Source: Rhodococcus jostii RHA1
Lineage (GTDB): Bacteria > Actinomycetota > Actinomycetes > Mycobacteriales > Mycobacteriaceae
Assembly: GCF_000014565.1 (NCBI RefSeq)
Contig: NC_008268.1
Location: 6,638,501-6,702,500 of the forward strand
Reading direction: 5' to 3'
DNA length: 64,000 nucleotides
This document shows, one piece after another, positions 40,394 through 54,447 of this stretch. The position numbers and the translations under genes are program-made. Below the pieces are notes generated by a model. It saw nothing but the letters and a program-made list of their open reading frames with translations, did no database searches and had not been told where the DNA came from. Position 1 is the stretch's first letter, and each line of letters starts with the position of its first letter.

Positions 40394-41461
40394 GTGATTC
40401 CGTTTCGGGTTGAAAGACCCCCGGTCACGGGTGACGATGTGCGGGTGCCCCAGCCCGCGGAGCCTGACACCCAGCCCCTTTCCGGACCCCCGGACGAGGG
40501 ACCCACGATCTCGGTATCTGCCCTGGCCAGAAAGCTCGGGGTCGCTCCGTCGACGCTCCGCACCTGGGACCGCAGATACGGCATCGGACCCTCCGTGCAC
40601 GCGCAGGGAAGTCACCGGCGATACACGCCGCGCGACGTCGCCCGGCTCGAATGCATGCAACACGCTCTGGACGGTGGTGCAAACTCCGCAGAGGCCGCGA
40701 GATATGCGATTAACGCAATGGCTACATATTCGTCAGAAAGCGACCACCGGCCGGGTGTGAAAAATCTGGGTGACAACTCGGTGAACAGGACGAAAACAGA
40801 CCCGTCGAACCTTTTGTCATCCTTTTCCGGCCTCGGCGGCGCCGAGGCGTCCGTCCGGAATTTATCGGGTGCGTTGCTGGCGCGAGACGTCGTGACAATC
40901 CGGCGGATCGTCGTGCGGGCCGTCGCGGAGCGGGGATTCGTCTCCATGTGGACGACCCTGGTCGTTCCGGTGCTCGAATGGGCGGACGAGGGGAGGAATT
41001 CGGACGCTGCGGCTGCGAGTGTCCGCGTCTTCGCCGAATGCGTCGCGGGGATTCTGTCCACGATGACGCTGGACGCGCCGATCGGCGGCGGTGGCCGTGT
41101 CCTGCTCGTGCACCTGCCGGCGGACCCGCCGGACGGGGTTTCCGCCGACCCGTACGGTCTCGAATTCCGGGCGCTGGGCGCCGCCCTGGCCACGGGCTCG
41201 GTGGACACGAGGATCGCGCTGCCCCTGTGCCGGTCGGCGCTGCTCGCTGCCGTGACCAATGCCGAGCCGGACGTGATCGTCCTGTGGTTGCCCGCCGCCG
41301 GAGGCGACCTCCCGTCTCTGCTGCGGGCGATCCGCCGCAGGCGCACGGGCCTGACGATGCTCGCGGGCGGCCCCGGATGCCGGACGCGGTCGCTGCCCCG
41401 ATCGATCGCGGTGCTGGGCACGCTGGACGAGGCCGTGCACGCCGTCACCGCGGTCACCTGA
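40394..41461 (+). CDS. MerR-type regulator with degenerate B12-binding-like domain
   Basis: A 355-residue protein. A MerR helix-turn-helix lies at about 38-108 (ISVSALARKLGVAPSTLRTWDRRYGIGPS). Residues ~150-230 resemble the helical B12-binding domain and ~230-350 the Rossmann-like cobalamin domain (GRVLLVHLPADPP; VTNAEPDVIVLWLP). The Trp (Trp196) is present, but the following Glu-His and the cobalamin-ligand His of CarH-like proteins are not seen. The GTG at 40394 is the earliest start; the first ~35 residues are probably disordered, so a later start is possible. It is divergent from whiB3. Confidence 0.75.
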   Translation: MIPFRVERPPVTGDDVRVPQPAEPDTQPLSGPPDEGPTISVSALARKLGVAPSTLRTWDRRYGIGPSVHAQGSHRRYTPRDVARLECMQHALDGGANSAEAARYAINAMATYSSESDHRPGVKNLGDNSVNRTKTDPSNLLSSFSGLGGAEASVRNLSGALLARDVVTIRRIVVRAVAERGFVSMWTTLVVPVLEWADEGRNSDAAAASVRVFAECVAGILSTMTLDAPIGGGGRVLLVHLPADPPDGVSADPYGLEFRALGAALATGSVDTRIALPLCRSALLAAVTNAEPDVIVLWLPAAGGDLPSLLRAIRRRRTGLTMLAGGPGCRTRSLPRSIAVLGTLDEAVHAVTAVT

Positions 41462-41495
41462 CCGCGGGGCGCCCGGACGATGCGATGATCTCGGC

Positions 41496-42329
41496 GTGCC
41501 CGACTCCAGTCTCCGTTCCGACGCCACGAATTCGTTGATCCGCGCGGCTTTCGGCCCCGATCCGGGCGGGTGCCCGCTGCCGGCGTCCGACGTTCCCGTC
41601 GAGCGCTGGATGCGAGCGGTGGCGTGGGGCGCCCGGGGGCACTACGCCCGATCCCGCGCAGAGCTGGACGCACTGACGCGGGGCGGGGTGGCCGGGCCCG
41701 CGGTCGCCTCGCTCGCCTGGAGCACGCAGGCGTCGCTGCTGAGGCAGCTCGGCTGGCACGGTGTGGCGTCCGGGTTCGACGGCCGGGCACTGGCCGTCGT
41801 CGGGACCCGTCCCGACGACGAGGACGGCGTCCTGGTTCGCGAAGCTCGGTGCGACGCGCTGACGGGGCTGGCCGCCGACGCGCTGGGGTGCGGCCGGTTG
41901 GCACTGGGCCGGCGGCTTCTCGGCAGGTGCTCCGAGCACCTGGACGAGACTGCTCCCGACGACCTGTGGCGGCAGCGCGTCCGCAGGCTCTGGGTGAGCG
42001 CGGAGTTGCTTCTCGCGGGCGGAGAGTTCGCCTCGGCGCGCCGCCACGCCGAGACCGCTGCGGAAATTTCGGAGGCCGCCGGATCTGCGCGGCACCGCGT
42101 CAAATCGGATCTGCTCCGGAGCGCGTCGATGACGGGGGAGTCCGATTCGGGTCCGGCGGCACGGCTTGCCGCGGATGTGCTCGACCGGTGCGATCGGTAC
42201 GGCTTGATACCTCTGAAGTGGGCAGCTGCGATGTTGCTGAGTGGTGTGACTTCCGACTCACGTGCGGAGGCCGTGCGTACGGAGTGCGAAACCGTCATCA
42301 GGGCGCGAGGTGGGCGCTTCCGAATCTGA
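41496..42329 (+). CDS. Helical-repeat hypothetical protein (Rv3415c-like position)
   Basis: A 277-residue, Ala/Arg/Leu-rich helical protein with tetratricopeptide-like spacing (ARSRAELDALTRGG, ASARRHAETAAEISEAAG). It has no signal peptide or catalytic motif. M. tuberculosis has a comparable uncharacterised gene between sigD and whiB3, so the position is conserved. A scaffold role is possible, but function is unknown. Confidence 0.72.
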   Translation: MPDSSLRSDATNSLIRAAFGPDPGGCPLPASDVPVERWMRAVAWGARGHYARSRAELDALTRGGVAGPAVASLAWSTQASLLRQLGWHGVASGFDGRALAVVGTRPDDEDGVLVREARCDALTGLAADALGCGRLALGRRLLGRCSEHLDETAPDDLWRQRVRRLWVSAELLLAGGEFASARRHAETAAEISEAAGSARHRVKSDLLRSASMTGESDSGPAARLAADVLDRCDRYGLIPLKWAAAMLLSGVTSDSRAEAVRTECETVIRARGGRFRI

Positions 42330-42488
42330 CTCCGCTGGTCGGGCCCGTACGGCCGGGTTGCGCGCGAATCGCTGCGAATCCGGGCGAATACCGTTCGGTC
42401 CGCACCGTTACTCTTGGAGTGTTCCGCTGAGAGCGGGAGCACACCCATCGGGGGAGGTGCCACTGTAACGCCAGGATATTCAGCAACG

Positions 42489-43050
42489 ATGACTAATACG
42501 AGCGAGGAGTTGGACTCCGCAGTCGCCGCTGCAACGCAGGGTGACCGGGCCGCTTTAGCTCTGGTCCTGGAAAACATTCGGCCCTTGGTTGTGCGTTACT
42601 GCAGAGCCAGGGTCGGTGCTGCGGAGAGGGGACAACTCTCCGCGGACGACGTGGCGCAAGAAGTGTGCCTCGCCGTGATGACGGCCTTGCCTCGCTACGA
42701 GGATCAAGGCCGGCCGTTCATGGCATTCGTCTACGGGATCGCCGCACACAAAGTTGCCGACGCGCATCGGAACTCCGCCCGTAACAAGTCGGAGCCCGTC
42801 GCCGAAGTACCGGATGTCGTAGCCAACGATGACGGACCCGAACAGAGGGCGCTGGACTCGGAAGCGAGCAGGCAGATGAACGAACTGCTGAGCACGCTGC
42901 CGGAGAAGCACCGGGAGATCCTGATCCTCCGCCTCGTGGTCGGTATGTCAGCCGAGGAGACGGCCGCGGCCGTGGGTAGTACCGCGGGAGCTGTCCGCGT
43001 GGCTCAACACCGAGCCATAGCGAAACTGAAAAAAGAAGTGACGAGGGCAG

Positions 43051-43067
<17 letters not shown>
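42489..43067 (+). CDS. sigD: RNA polymerase sigma factor SigD
   Basis: A 192-residue ECF sigma factor. Region 2 includes RPLVVRYCRARVG, SADDVAQEVCLAVMTALPRYEDQGRPFMAF and YGIAAHKVADAHR; region 4 includes LPEKHREILILRLVVGMSAEETA and GSTAGAVRVAQHRAI. It matches mycobacterial SigD closely and overlaps rsdA by 17 bases. The ATG at 42489 is chosen; the frame opens at 42414 without a convincing earlier start. Confidence 0.92.
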
Positions 43068-46327
<3,260 letters not shown>

Positions 46328-46360
46328 CAACCAGTCACGATTCACGAGAAAGGGGCGCGC

Positions 46361-47500
46361 GTGCGCGACCTCGTTGAGATCGGCATGGGCCGAACAGCCC
46401 GACGAACCTATGAGCTGGACGACATCGACATCGTCCCCTCCCGCCGGACCCGCTCCTCCAAGGAGGTGTCGACGTCCTGGCAGCTCGACGCATACCGGTT
46501 CGACATCCCTGTGCTGGCGCATCCGACCGACGCGCTCGTGTCGCCGTCGTTCGCGATCGAACTCGGCAAGCGTGGTGGCCTCGGGGTCATCAACGGTGAG
46601 GGTCTGTGGGGCCGGCACGCGGACGTCGAGGCGAAGCTCGCCGAGCTCGTCGCGCTGGCGGAGTCGGACGTCGACGTCGAGGCACCGATCAAGAAGCTGC
46701 AGGAACTGCACGCGGCGCCGTTGCAGCCGGGACTTCTGGCCGCTGCCGTGGCCCAGGTCCGCGACGCGGGTGTCACGACCGCGGTGCGGGTCAGCCCGCA
46801 GAACGCCCGGGCGCTCACCCCGCAGCTGCTGGAGGCGGGCATCGACCTGCTGGTCGTGCACGGCACGATCATCTCCGCTGAGCACGTCGTGCACGGCGAC
46901 AGCGAGCCGCTGAACCTCAAGACGTTCATCTCCGAGCTCGACGTCCCCGTCGTCGCCGGTGGGGTGAGCGATCACCGCACCGCACTGCACCTGATGCGTA
47001 CGGGCGCGGCCGGTGTGATCGTCGGATACGGCTCCACCGAGGGTGCAACGACGACCGGTGAGGTGCTGGGCATCGGTCTTCCGATGGCCACGGCCATCGC
47101 GGACGCCGCTGCGGCCCGCCGCGACTACCTGGACGAGACGGGCGGACGCTACGTCCACGTCATCGCGGACGGCGACATCACGTCCTCGGGCGACCTCGCC
47201 AAGGCGATCGCCTGTGGCGCGGACGCCGCCGTCCTGGGCGCACCGTTGGCCGTTGCGGCGGAAGCTCCCGGCGGCGGCTGGTACTGGCCGTCGGCCGCGG
47301 CGCATCCCTCGGTTCCGCGCGGCACGATGCTGCCGGTCTCGTTCGGTGCGCGTCCGTCGCTCGACCGGGTCCTCACAGGTCCGTCCGACGACCCGTTCGG
47401 TTCGTTGAACCTCGTCGGCGGTCTGCGCCGCTCGATGGCGAAGTCGGGGTACTCGGATCTGAAGGAGTTCCAGAAGGTCGGCCTGACCGTCCGCGCCTGA
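46361..47500 (+). CDS. guaB3: IMPDH-family protein GuaB3
   Basis: A 379-residue barrel protein related to IMP dehydrogenase, without CBS domains. The loop that holds the catalytic cysteine in GuaB2 reads GYGSTEGATTTGEVLGIG, with no Cys. Conserved blocks include VVAGGVSDHRTALHLMRTGAAG and HVIADGDITSSGDLAKAIACGADA. It is linked to guaB2 and upstream of choD, as in M. tuberculosis (Rv3410c). Its reaction is not settled by sequence. Confidence 0.93.
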   Translation: MRDLVEIGMGRTARRTYELDDIDIVPSRRTRSSKEVSTSWQLDAYRFDIPVLAHPTDALVSPSFAIELGKRGGLGVINGEGLWGRHADVEAKLAELVALAESDVDVEAPIKKLQELHAAPLQPGLLAAAVAQVRDAGVTTAVRVSPQNARALTPQLLEAGIDLLVVHGTIISAEHVVHGDSEPLNLKTFISELDVPVVAGGVSDHRTALHLMRTGAAGVIVGYGSTEGATTTGEVLGIGLPMATAIADAAAARRDYLDETGGRYVHVIADGDITSSGDLAKAIACGADAAVLGAPLAVAAEAPGGGWYWPSAAAHPSVPRGTMLPVSFGARPSLDRVLTGPSDDPFGSLNLVGGLRRSMAKSGYSDLKEFQKVGLTVRA

Positions 47501-47527
47501 GGCGTCCGTTCGTCGCCGCTTCTCTCG

Positions 47528-47580
47528 TCGCCCAATGTCACATCGGTGCAGTTCAACTGCATTGGTGAGGCATTGGGCGA
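47528..47580 (+). terminator. Imperfect long hairpin after guaB3
   Basis: A perfect 10-base outer stem (47528-47537 with 47571-47580) continues inward as an imperfect stem. It probably terminates the guaB2-guaB3 transcript before choD. Confidence 0.6.
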
Positions 47581-47639
47581 CGTGCGTTTGCGGGTATCTC
47601 GACCGTTCCTGATACCTCTCGTTACAGTTAGGTGACCCT

Positions 47640-47655
47640 TGTGGCAGCTGTCACA
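47640..47655. promoter_or_regulatory. CRP/GlxR-type operator candidate upstream of choD
   Basis: TGTGGCAGCTGTCACA matches the CRP-family consensus TGTGA-N6-TCACA with one mismatch. It lies 55 bases before the choD start, where it could control choD with cAMP status. It is inferred by motif only. Confidence 0.4.
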
Positions 47656-47709
47656 ACCGAGGGGTGCATACTGGCGAGTAATAACTCAGGTTTCGTTGGA
47701 GGTCGAGTG

Positions 47710-49452
47710 ATGAGTAAGCAGCGCGCAACGGAGTACGACGTCCTCATAGTCGGGTCCGGATTCGGTGGCAGTGTCACCGCACTCCGATTGGTCGAGAAGG
47801 GCTACAAGGTCGGCATCCTCGAAGCGGGCCGTCGCTACGCCGACGCGGACTTCGCGAAGACCAGCTGGGATCTCAAGAAGTTCCTCTGGGCGCCCGCCCT
47901 CGGGTTCTTCGGCATCCAGCGCGTCCACCTGCTGCGCGACTGCCTCATCCTCGCCGGTGCCGGCGTCGGTGGCGGTTCGCTCAACTACGCGAACACGCTC
48001 TACAAGCCGCCCGCCTCCTTCTTCCAGGACAAGCAGTGGTCGCACATCACCGACTGGCACGACGAGCTCACGCCGTACTACGAGCAGGCCCGCAAGATGC
48101 TGGGCGTGGTCCAGAACCCGCACATGACCCCCGCCGACGAGATCATCAAGTCGGTCGCGGAGGACATGGGCGTGGGCGACACGTTCATCCAGACCCCGGT
48201 CGGTGTCTTCTTCGGTGAAGCGGGCAAGACCGTGCCGGACCCGTACTTCGGCGGCGTCGGCCCCGACCGCACCGGGTGCATCGAATGCGGCGAATGCATG
48301 ACCGGATGCCGGCACGGCGCCAAGAACACCCTGCTCAAGAACTACTTGGGTCTCGCGGAGAAGGCGGGCGCCGAGATCATCCCGATGACCACGGTCACCG
48401 GTCTGCGCGAGGCGTCCGACGGCACCTGGGACGTCTTCACCCGGCGCAGCGGGCCGCGCAAGAACCGGAACCGCAAGACGTACACCGCCGCGAACGTCGT
48501 CCTGGCCGCGGGTACGTGGGGCACCCAGCATCTGCTGTTCGACCAGAAGGAGACGGGCGCGCTGCCCAAGATCTCCGACCGGCTGGGTGTGCTCACCCGC
48601 ACCAATTCGGAGTCGATCCTCGGCGCCGCCAAGAACAAGGTGGATCCCGCGCTCGAGCTCACGAAGGGCGTCGCCATCACGTCGTCGTTCCACCCGACGT
48701 CCGACACCCACGTCGAGCCGGTGCGCTACGGCAAGGGGTCGAACTCGATGGCCCTACTGCAGACGCTGCTGACCGACGGCGGCGGCCGGCGGTGGATGAC
48801 GTTCCTCAAGGAACTGGCGAAGGATCCGACAGCACTGAAGGTCCTCACCCCGTACAAGTGGAGCGAGCGCACCATCATCGCCCTGGTGATGCAGAACCTC
48901 GACAACTCCATCACCACGTACACGAAGAAGGGCCTGTTCGGTCGGCGCAAGGTCACCAGCAAGCAGGGCCACGGCCAGCCGAACCCCAGCTGGATCCCGG
49001 CAGGCAACGAGGCGACCCGCCGGATCGCGGAGAAGATCGACGGTCGCGCGGGCGGCACCTGGGGCGACGTGTTCAACATCCCGCTCACCGCGCATTTCCT
49101 CGGCGGCTGCACGATCGCGTCGGAACCGTCGAAGGGCGTCATCGACCCCTACCACCGCGTGTGGGGTTACCCGACGCTGAGCGTGGTCGACGGGTCGGCC
49201 GTGTCCGCGAACCTGGGCGTCAACCCGTCGCTGACGATCTCGGCGCAGGCCGAGCGTGCGGCCTCGCTCTGGCCGAACAAGGGCGAGAAGGACCTGCGCC
49301 CGGCGCAGGGGGAGGGATACCGGCGCCTGAACCCGGTCGCCCCGATCGCACCGGTCGTCCCGGAGGGGGCGCCCGCCGCGCTGGTGCTGCCGATCGTCGA
49401 GATCCGCAACAGCGCCGTGGTGCCCGACGCGCAGAAGCACGGCGTTGCATAG
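47710..49452 (+). CDS. choD: GMC-family flavoprotein oxidoreductase, ChoD (cholesterol oxidase-like)
   Basis: A 580-residue FAD enzyme related to mycobacterial ChoD. FAD-binding GSGFGGSVTALRL is at ~13-25 and LRDCLILAGAGVGGGSLNYAN follows. A four-cysteine ferredoxin-like segment CIECGECMTGC is near residue 195-205. The C-terminal NPSLTISAQAERAASLWP is GMC-typical. The ATG at 47710 follows GGAGG. The substrate of ChoD in these bacteria is debated; sterol oxidation is not proven here. Confidence 0.9.
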   Translation: MSKQRATEYDVLIVGSGFGGSVTALRLVEKGYKVGILEAGRRYADADFAKTSWDLKKFLWAPALGFFGIQRVHLLRDCLILAGAGVGGGSLNYANTLYKPPASFFQDKQWSHITDWHDELTPYYEQARKMLGVVQNPHMTPADEIIKSVAEDMGVGDTFIQTPVGVFFGEAGKTVPDPYFGGVGPDRTGCIECGECMTGCRHGAKNTLLKNYLGLAEKAGAEIIPMTTVTGLREASDGTWDVFTRRSGPRKNRNRKTYTAANVVLAAGTWGTQHLLFDQKETGALPKISDRLGVLTRTNSESILGAAKNKVDPALELTKGVAITSSFHPTSDTHVEPVRYGKGSNSMALLQTLLTDGGGRRWMTFLKELAKDPTALKVLTPYKWSERTIIALVMQNLDNSITTYTKKGLFGRRKVTSKQGHGQPNPSWIPAGNEATRRIAEKIDGRAGGTWGDVFNIPLTAHFLGGCTIASEPSKGVIDPYHRVWGYPTLSVVDGSAVSANLGVNPSLTISAQAERAASLWPNKGEKDLRPAQGEGYRRLNPVAPIAPVVPEGAPAALVLPIVEIRNSAVVPDAQKHGVA

Positions 49453-49516
49453 GGCGCGAGAGGGCCGGGTCATGGGGTCGCGCAGACCACAGAGCTGCGC
49501 CGATTAGACTGACCCG

Positions 49517-51088
<1,572 letters not shown>

Positions 51089-51094
51089 CGCACT

Positions 51095-51134
51095 GTGCGC
51101 GGTGAGTGAGTCCGAGGACCCGCTCACCGCGCAC
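51095..51134. terminator. Bidirectional hairpin after guaA
   Basis: A 12-base-pair stem (51095-51106 with 51123-51134) lies between guaA and the convergent small membrane protein gene, and probably terminates both. Confidence 0.65.
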
Positions 51135-51148
51135 GTGCGCTTGCGACT

Positions 51149-51376
51149 CTACTTTCGCCGGTTGGGTGCGAACACGAGCACAACGCCGACCAGCACCGCG
51201 ACCACCACGAACAGCCAGCGGAACTCGACGTTCGCGAGCGGTTCCAGCGAGAACGGCCCCGCAAGTGCCCAGCCGCTCACCAGGAGTGCTGCCAATCCTG
51301 CGAGGAGCAGTAGTGGCGACGGGCGCTTCCGCGTCCGGGTCTGTTCGTTGCCGTGAGTGTCGTCGATGTCATCCAC
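51149..51376 (-). CDS. Small two-helix membrane protein
   Basis: A 75-residue protein with two hydrophobic helices (about 23-43 and 52-70; LLLLAGLAALLVSGWALAG, WLFVVVAVLVGVVLVF) and a basic end. The start is GTG at 51376 after GGAGG. It overlaps the 3' end of the PspC-domain gene by eight bases and is co-transcribed with it. No family is recognised; it may be part of the envelope-stress module. Confidence 0.7.
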   Translation of the reverse strand: MDDIDDTHGNEQTRTRKRPSPLLLLAGLAALLVSGWALAGPFSLEPLANVEFRWLFVVVAVLVGVVLVFAPNRRK

Positions 51377-52805
51377 GGCGCACCTCCACACTTCCGAATC
51401 GGACATCGGCGTTGAGGGTCAGGACGTGACCGTCCGTGCCGTCGACGCCACCGTCGAGACCCTCCGGGAGGCACTGCGCGTCGCCGAACTGGGTGGTGCA
51501 GTGGTTCTCGACGTTCATACCGGGCGGCAGGAGTACCACGACCTCACCGAACTGCCCGCTGACGTCGACCGTCTTGTCCTCGGTGAGAGTGACGTTCCGG
51601 AGGTCGAGCGTGAAGCTGCCGAATCCGCCGGAGTAGGCGGGCTCGATGGCGGCCGCCGTCGCCGGGTTCCAGGTCCGATCGCCCATGTTCTCGCTGTTCA
51701 GGTCGAGTGAACCGACGAGCGAGGCGAGGATCACGAAACCGATCAGCGGTCCGGCGACGACGAGAAGCCCGTAGCCCTTGCGCAGGAATCCGCCGATCAG
51801 CAGCCCCACTCCGATGACGGCGAGCGCGACCGCGCCGATGCGACCAGCGTTCAACCAGTCGGATCCGGTGGCGACCGACAACGCGGTCGCCGCCGCGGCC
51901 GCGAGGATCGCCAACCCGATCACCATCGTCGTCAGGCGGGAGTGGGTGCGGTCCGGTTGTACTGCGGGCGTGGTGGTCCTGGCCGGTTCGGGCAGATCCC
52001 ATGCGAACGGGGCGACCCCGAGCGGGTCCCACGCCGGCGGTCGCGGTTCGAGCGGCGCGAACGGGGCCGAGGGTGTGTCGACCTGCGGACCGGGGGTCGG
52101 GGTCTTCTCGAACGACACCGGAACGGTTTCGCCCGCAGCAGTTTCGGGCTTCAGTGCCTCGGTGGGCGCGTCGGCCGGCTTCTCGTCCGAGGTGGGCGGC
52201 GTGCTCGGCGTGTAGGAGTCGGGAAGCTTCGTGTACGGACCGTACGCACCCGGACCGTACGCACCCGGACCGTACGTGCCGGGGCCGAACGGGTTGGCGC
52301 CGAACTGACCGGGCGAGAAACTCGTCCCGGGATACCCGGTCCCGACACCCGGGGCAACGGCTCCGGCGGGCAACGGTGGGGGTATCGGCTGCCGCTGGTA
52401 CAGCAGCCACAGGCCGCCGAGCATCAACGCCATGCTGACCAGCCCGGAGCCGCCGAGCCCGACACCGAAGGGACCAACGGTGCTCAGCGCGATGGCCAGT
52501 GCGACGAGAAGGACGATGGTCTTGGTGCCCGAGTCGGAGCTGTGACCACGTCCCACCAGCGACTCCGCGGGGGAGGCCGGGTCGCCCGACTTCGTGAGGG
52601 CGAGCCAGCACGCCAGGTAGAGGAGCACGCCGGCGCCACCGAAGATGGTGGACACGACGAAGGCGACTCGTATCAGTACGGGATCGACGCCGTAGCGGTA
52701 GCCGATTCCCGCACAGACACCGGCGACGTGACCACGGCCCGGCAACCGCACCGGCCGGGTCCGCCACAGATCCTGTATCTGCTCTTGGAAGCTCCCATTG
52801 CTCAT
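51369..52805 (-). CDS. PspC-domain membrane protein with LiaF-like C-terminal part
   Basis: A 478-residue protein. The N-terminal PspC domain (about 12-80; RLPGRGHVAGVCAGIGYRYGVDPVLIRVAF) has a membrane helix. Two further helices (~97-130), a Gly/Tyr/Pro-rich linker with GAYGPG repeats, Pro-rich linker, three membrane helices (~310-380), and a C-terminal beta-rich outer domain resembling the LiaF/cell-wall-sensing domain (LDLRNVTLTEDKTVDVSGQFG) follow. It is divergent from a PspC-containing histidine kinase, so it may modulate that kinase in envelope stress. Confidence 0.82.
   Translation of the reverse strand: MSNGSFQEQIQDLWRTRPVRLPGRGHVAGVCAGIGYRYGVDPVLIRVAFVVSTIFGGAGVLLYLACWLALTKSGDPASPAESLVGRGHSSDSGTKTIVLLVALAIALSTVGPFGVGLGGSGLVSMALMLGGLWLLYQRQPIPPPLPAGAVAPGVGTGYPGTSFSPGQFGANPFGPGTYGPGAYGPGAYGPYTKLPDSYTPSTPPTSDEKPADAPTEALKPETAAGETVPVSFEKTPTPGPQVDTPSAPFAPLEPRPPAWDPLGVAPFAWDLPEPARTTTPAVQPDRTHSRLTTMVIGLAILAAAAATALSVATGSDWLNAGRIGAVALAVIGVGLLIGGFLRKGYGLLVVAGPLIGFVILASLVGSLDLNSENMGDRTWNPATAAAIEPAYSGGFGSFTLDLRNVTLTEDKTVDVSGQFGEVVVLLPPGMNVENHCTTQFGDAQCLPEGLDGGVDGTDGHVLTLNADVRFGSVEVRRG
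52237..52281. repeat. Three tandem 15-bp repeats in PspC-domain gene
   Basis: The unit GGACCGTACGCACCC occurs twice exactly (52237-52251, 52252-52266) and once with three changes (52267-52281). It encodes GAYGP-type repeats in the linker and could vary in copy number without shifting frame. Confidence 0.8.
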
Positions 52806-52945
52806 ACGACCATCGTTCCGGTCGGCGCGGCGCGCGTACATCGGGAACTACCCTGATCTTTCCGGTCGGGGTGGGCCGGAACGCGTGCCGAAGTCAGGGT
52901 TGGACCCTGATGCCGTGGCCAGGGGATCGTGCCAGTATCGAACAT

Positions 52946-54292
52946 GTGCAACCTGTGTCGAACACGTCCGCGGGCGGTGCCCAGTACGCGGGCGCCGTGA
53001 CCGCACCTGCCCCGCCCGACGGCATTCCCATGCCGCGGCTCGAACGCCGGACCGGTGGTCGCATCGTCGGCGGCGTCGCGGGTGGTATCGCCGATCAGCT
53101 GGGCGTCGACGTGATGAAGGTGCGGGTCGCGTTCGCGTGTCTCGCCGCGCTCGCCGGCGCCGGCATCGTCGGCTACGGACTGTTGTGGATCTTCACGGCC
53201 GCAGGTTCCGACACCGAGAAGCCCAGTGCCTCCGAGCGACGGAGAGCGTACGGACTGATCGCGATCGGCCTTGCCGGTGCGTCCGCGTTGTCGTGGTTGT
53301 TCAGTGGCCGCGTCGGTTCGGTGATCGCGCCGATCATCGTCGTGGCGGTCGGCGCGGCTCTGGTGTGGCGCGAGTTCGATTCGGAAGGTCCGCGCACCGT
53401 CATCGGGCTGCCGCAGCGTCCGACCGTCCTCACCTGGGCGCGGGTCCTCGGTGGCGTGACGTTGATCGTGTCGGGTCTCGGTGTGGTGATCCTCGCGCAG
53501 GTCGACTTGGCTGCGCTGCGTTCGTCGTTGCTGGCTGTGGTGGTCACCCTGGTCGGCGCCGGGCTGCTGACGGTGCCCCTGTGGTTGCGACTGTGGCGCG
53601 CGCTGGGCGCGGAGCGTGCCGCCAGGATCCGCAACGACGAGCGTGAGGAGATCGCGTCACACCTGCACGATTCCGTCCTGCAGACCCTGGCGCTGATCCA
53701 GAAGCAGGCCGACCATCCTCAGGAGGTCGCGCGGCTTGCCCGGGGTCAGGAACGAGAACTGCGGAAGTGGTTGTTCGGTGGGGGAGACGCCGACCATTCG
53801 AGCCTCGCGGAGGCGTTGCGCATCATCGCGGGCGAGGTGGAGGACCACCACGGCGTCACGGTGCGGCCGGTGACGGTCGGCGATGTGGCGCTCGACGTCG
53901 AGGGCACGGGTGAGGGCCTGTCGAAGGAGAGTTTCACGGCGGTGCTCGGTGCGACGCGGGAGGCTCTGGTCAACGCGGCCAAGCATTCCGGGGAGACGGA
54001 CATCAACCTGTTCGCCGAAGCCGAGCACGAACAGGTCAGTGTGTTCGTCCGGGACCGCGGCGTCGGATTCGACGTCGACGAGGTGTCCCCGGACCGTCAG
54101 GGCCTGGCGAAGTCGATCCGTGGACGGATCGAGCGGCGCGGCGGGCACGTCGACGTGCGGTCCGCACCCGGCAAGGGCACCGAGGTGCGAATCCACATGC
54201 CGCGGAACGGCCGGACGTGGGCGACACCGGCCACCGCCGAGGACACGGACACTGCCGGCGTCGAGGACGTGCCGTTCAGTCAGGGTGCGTGA
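52946..54292 (+). CDS. PspC-domain sensor histidine kinase (LiaS/NarL-type)
   Basis: A membrane sensor kinase of about 448 residues from the GTG at 52946 (the frame opens at 52871). The PspC domain (LERRTGGRIVGGVAGGIADQLG) with a helix is near the N-terminus, followed by four more membrane helices, a HisKA_3 domain with the phospho-accepting His in SHLHDSVLQTL (His241), and a HATPase domain (ATREALVNAAKHSG; VRDRGVGFD; GRIERRGGHVDV). The cognate LuxR-type regulator is 2.3 kb downstream, separated by four unrelated genes. The start is uncertain; a leaderless mRNA is possible. Confidence 0.88.
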   Translation: MQPVSNTSAGGAQYAGAVTAPAPPDGIPMPRLERRTGGRIVGGVAGGIADQLGVDVMKVRVAFACLAALAGAGIVGYGLLWIFTAAGSDTEKPSASERRRAYGLIAIGLAGASALSWLFSGRVGSVIAPIIVVAVGAALVWREFDSEGPRTVIGLPQRPTVLTWARVLGGVTLIVSGLGVVILAQVDLAALRSSLLAVVVTLVGAGLLTVPLWLRLWRALGAERAARIRNDEREEIASHLHDSVLQTLALIQKQADHPQEVARLARGQERELRKWLFGGGDADHSSLAEALRIIAGEVEDHHGVTVRPVTVGDVALDVEGTGEGLSKESFTAVLGATREALVNAAKHSGETDINLFAEAEHEQVSVFVRDRGVGFDVDEVSPDRQGLAKSIRGRIERRGGHVDVRSAPGKGTEVRIHMPRNGRTWATPATAEDTDTAGVEDVPFSQGA

Positions 54293-54447
54293 GCACCACT
54301 TTCGCCGTGTCGGCGCACTGGTGCGCGGTGTCTGCTCGCATGCTGTCCCAGCGAGGGGGTAATGTTCGCCGGCGACACGACTGTGGGGGTCGTGTGCTCG
54401 CACCGTGTTGCGGCGGGGTGGGACGCGAGATGTCAAGGGGGGATTTC

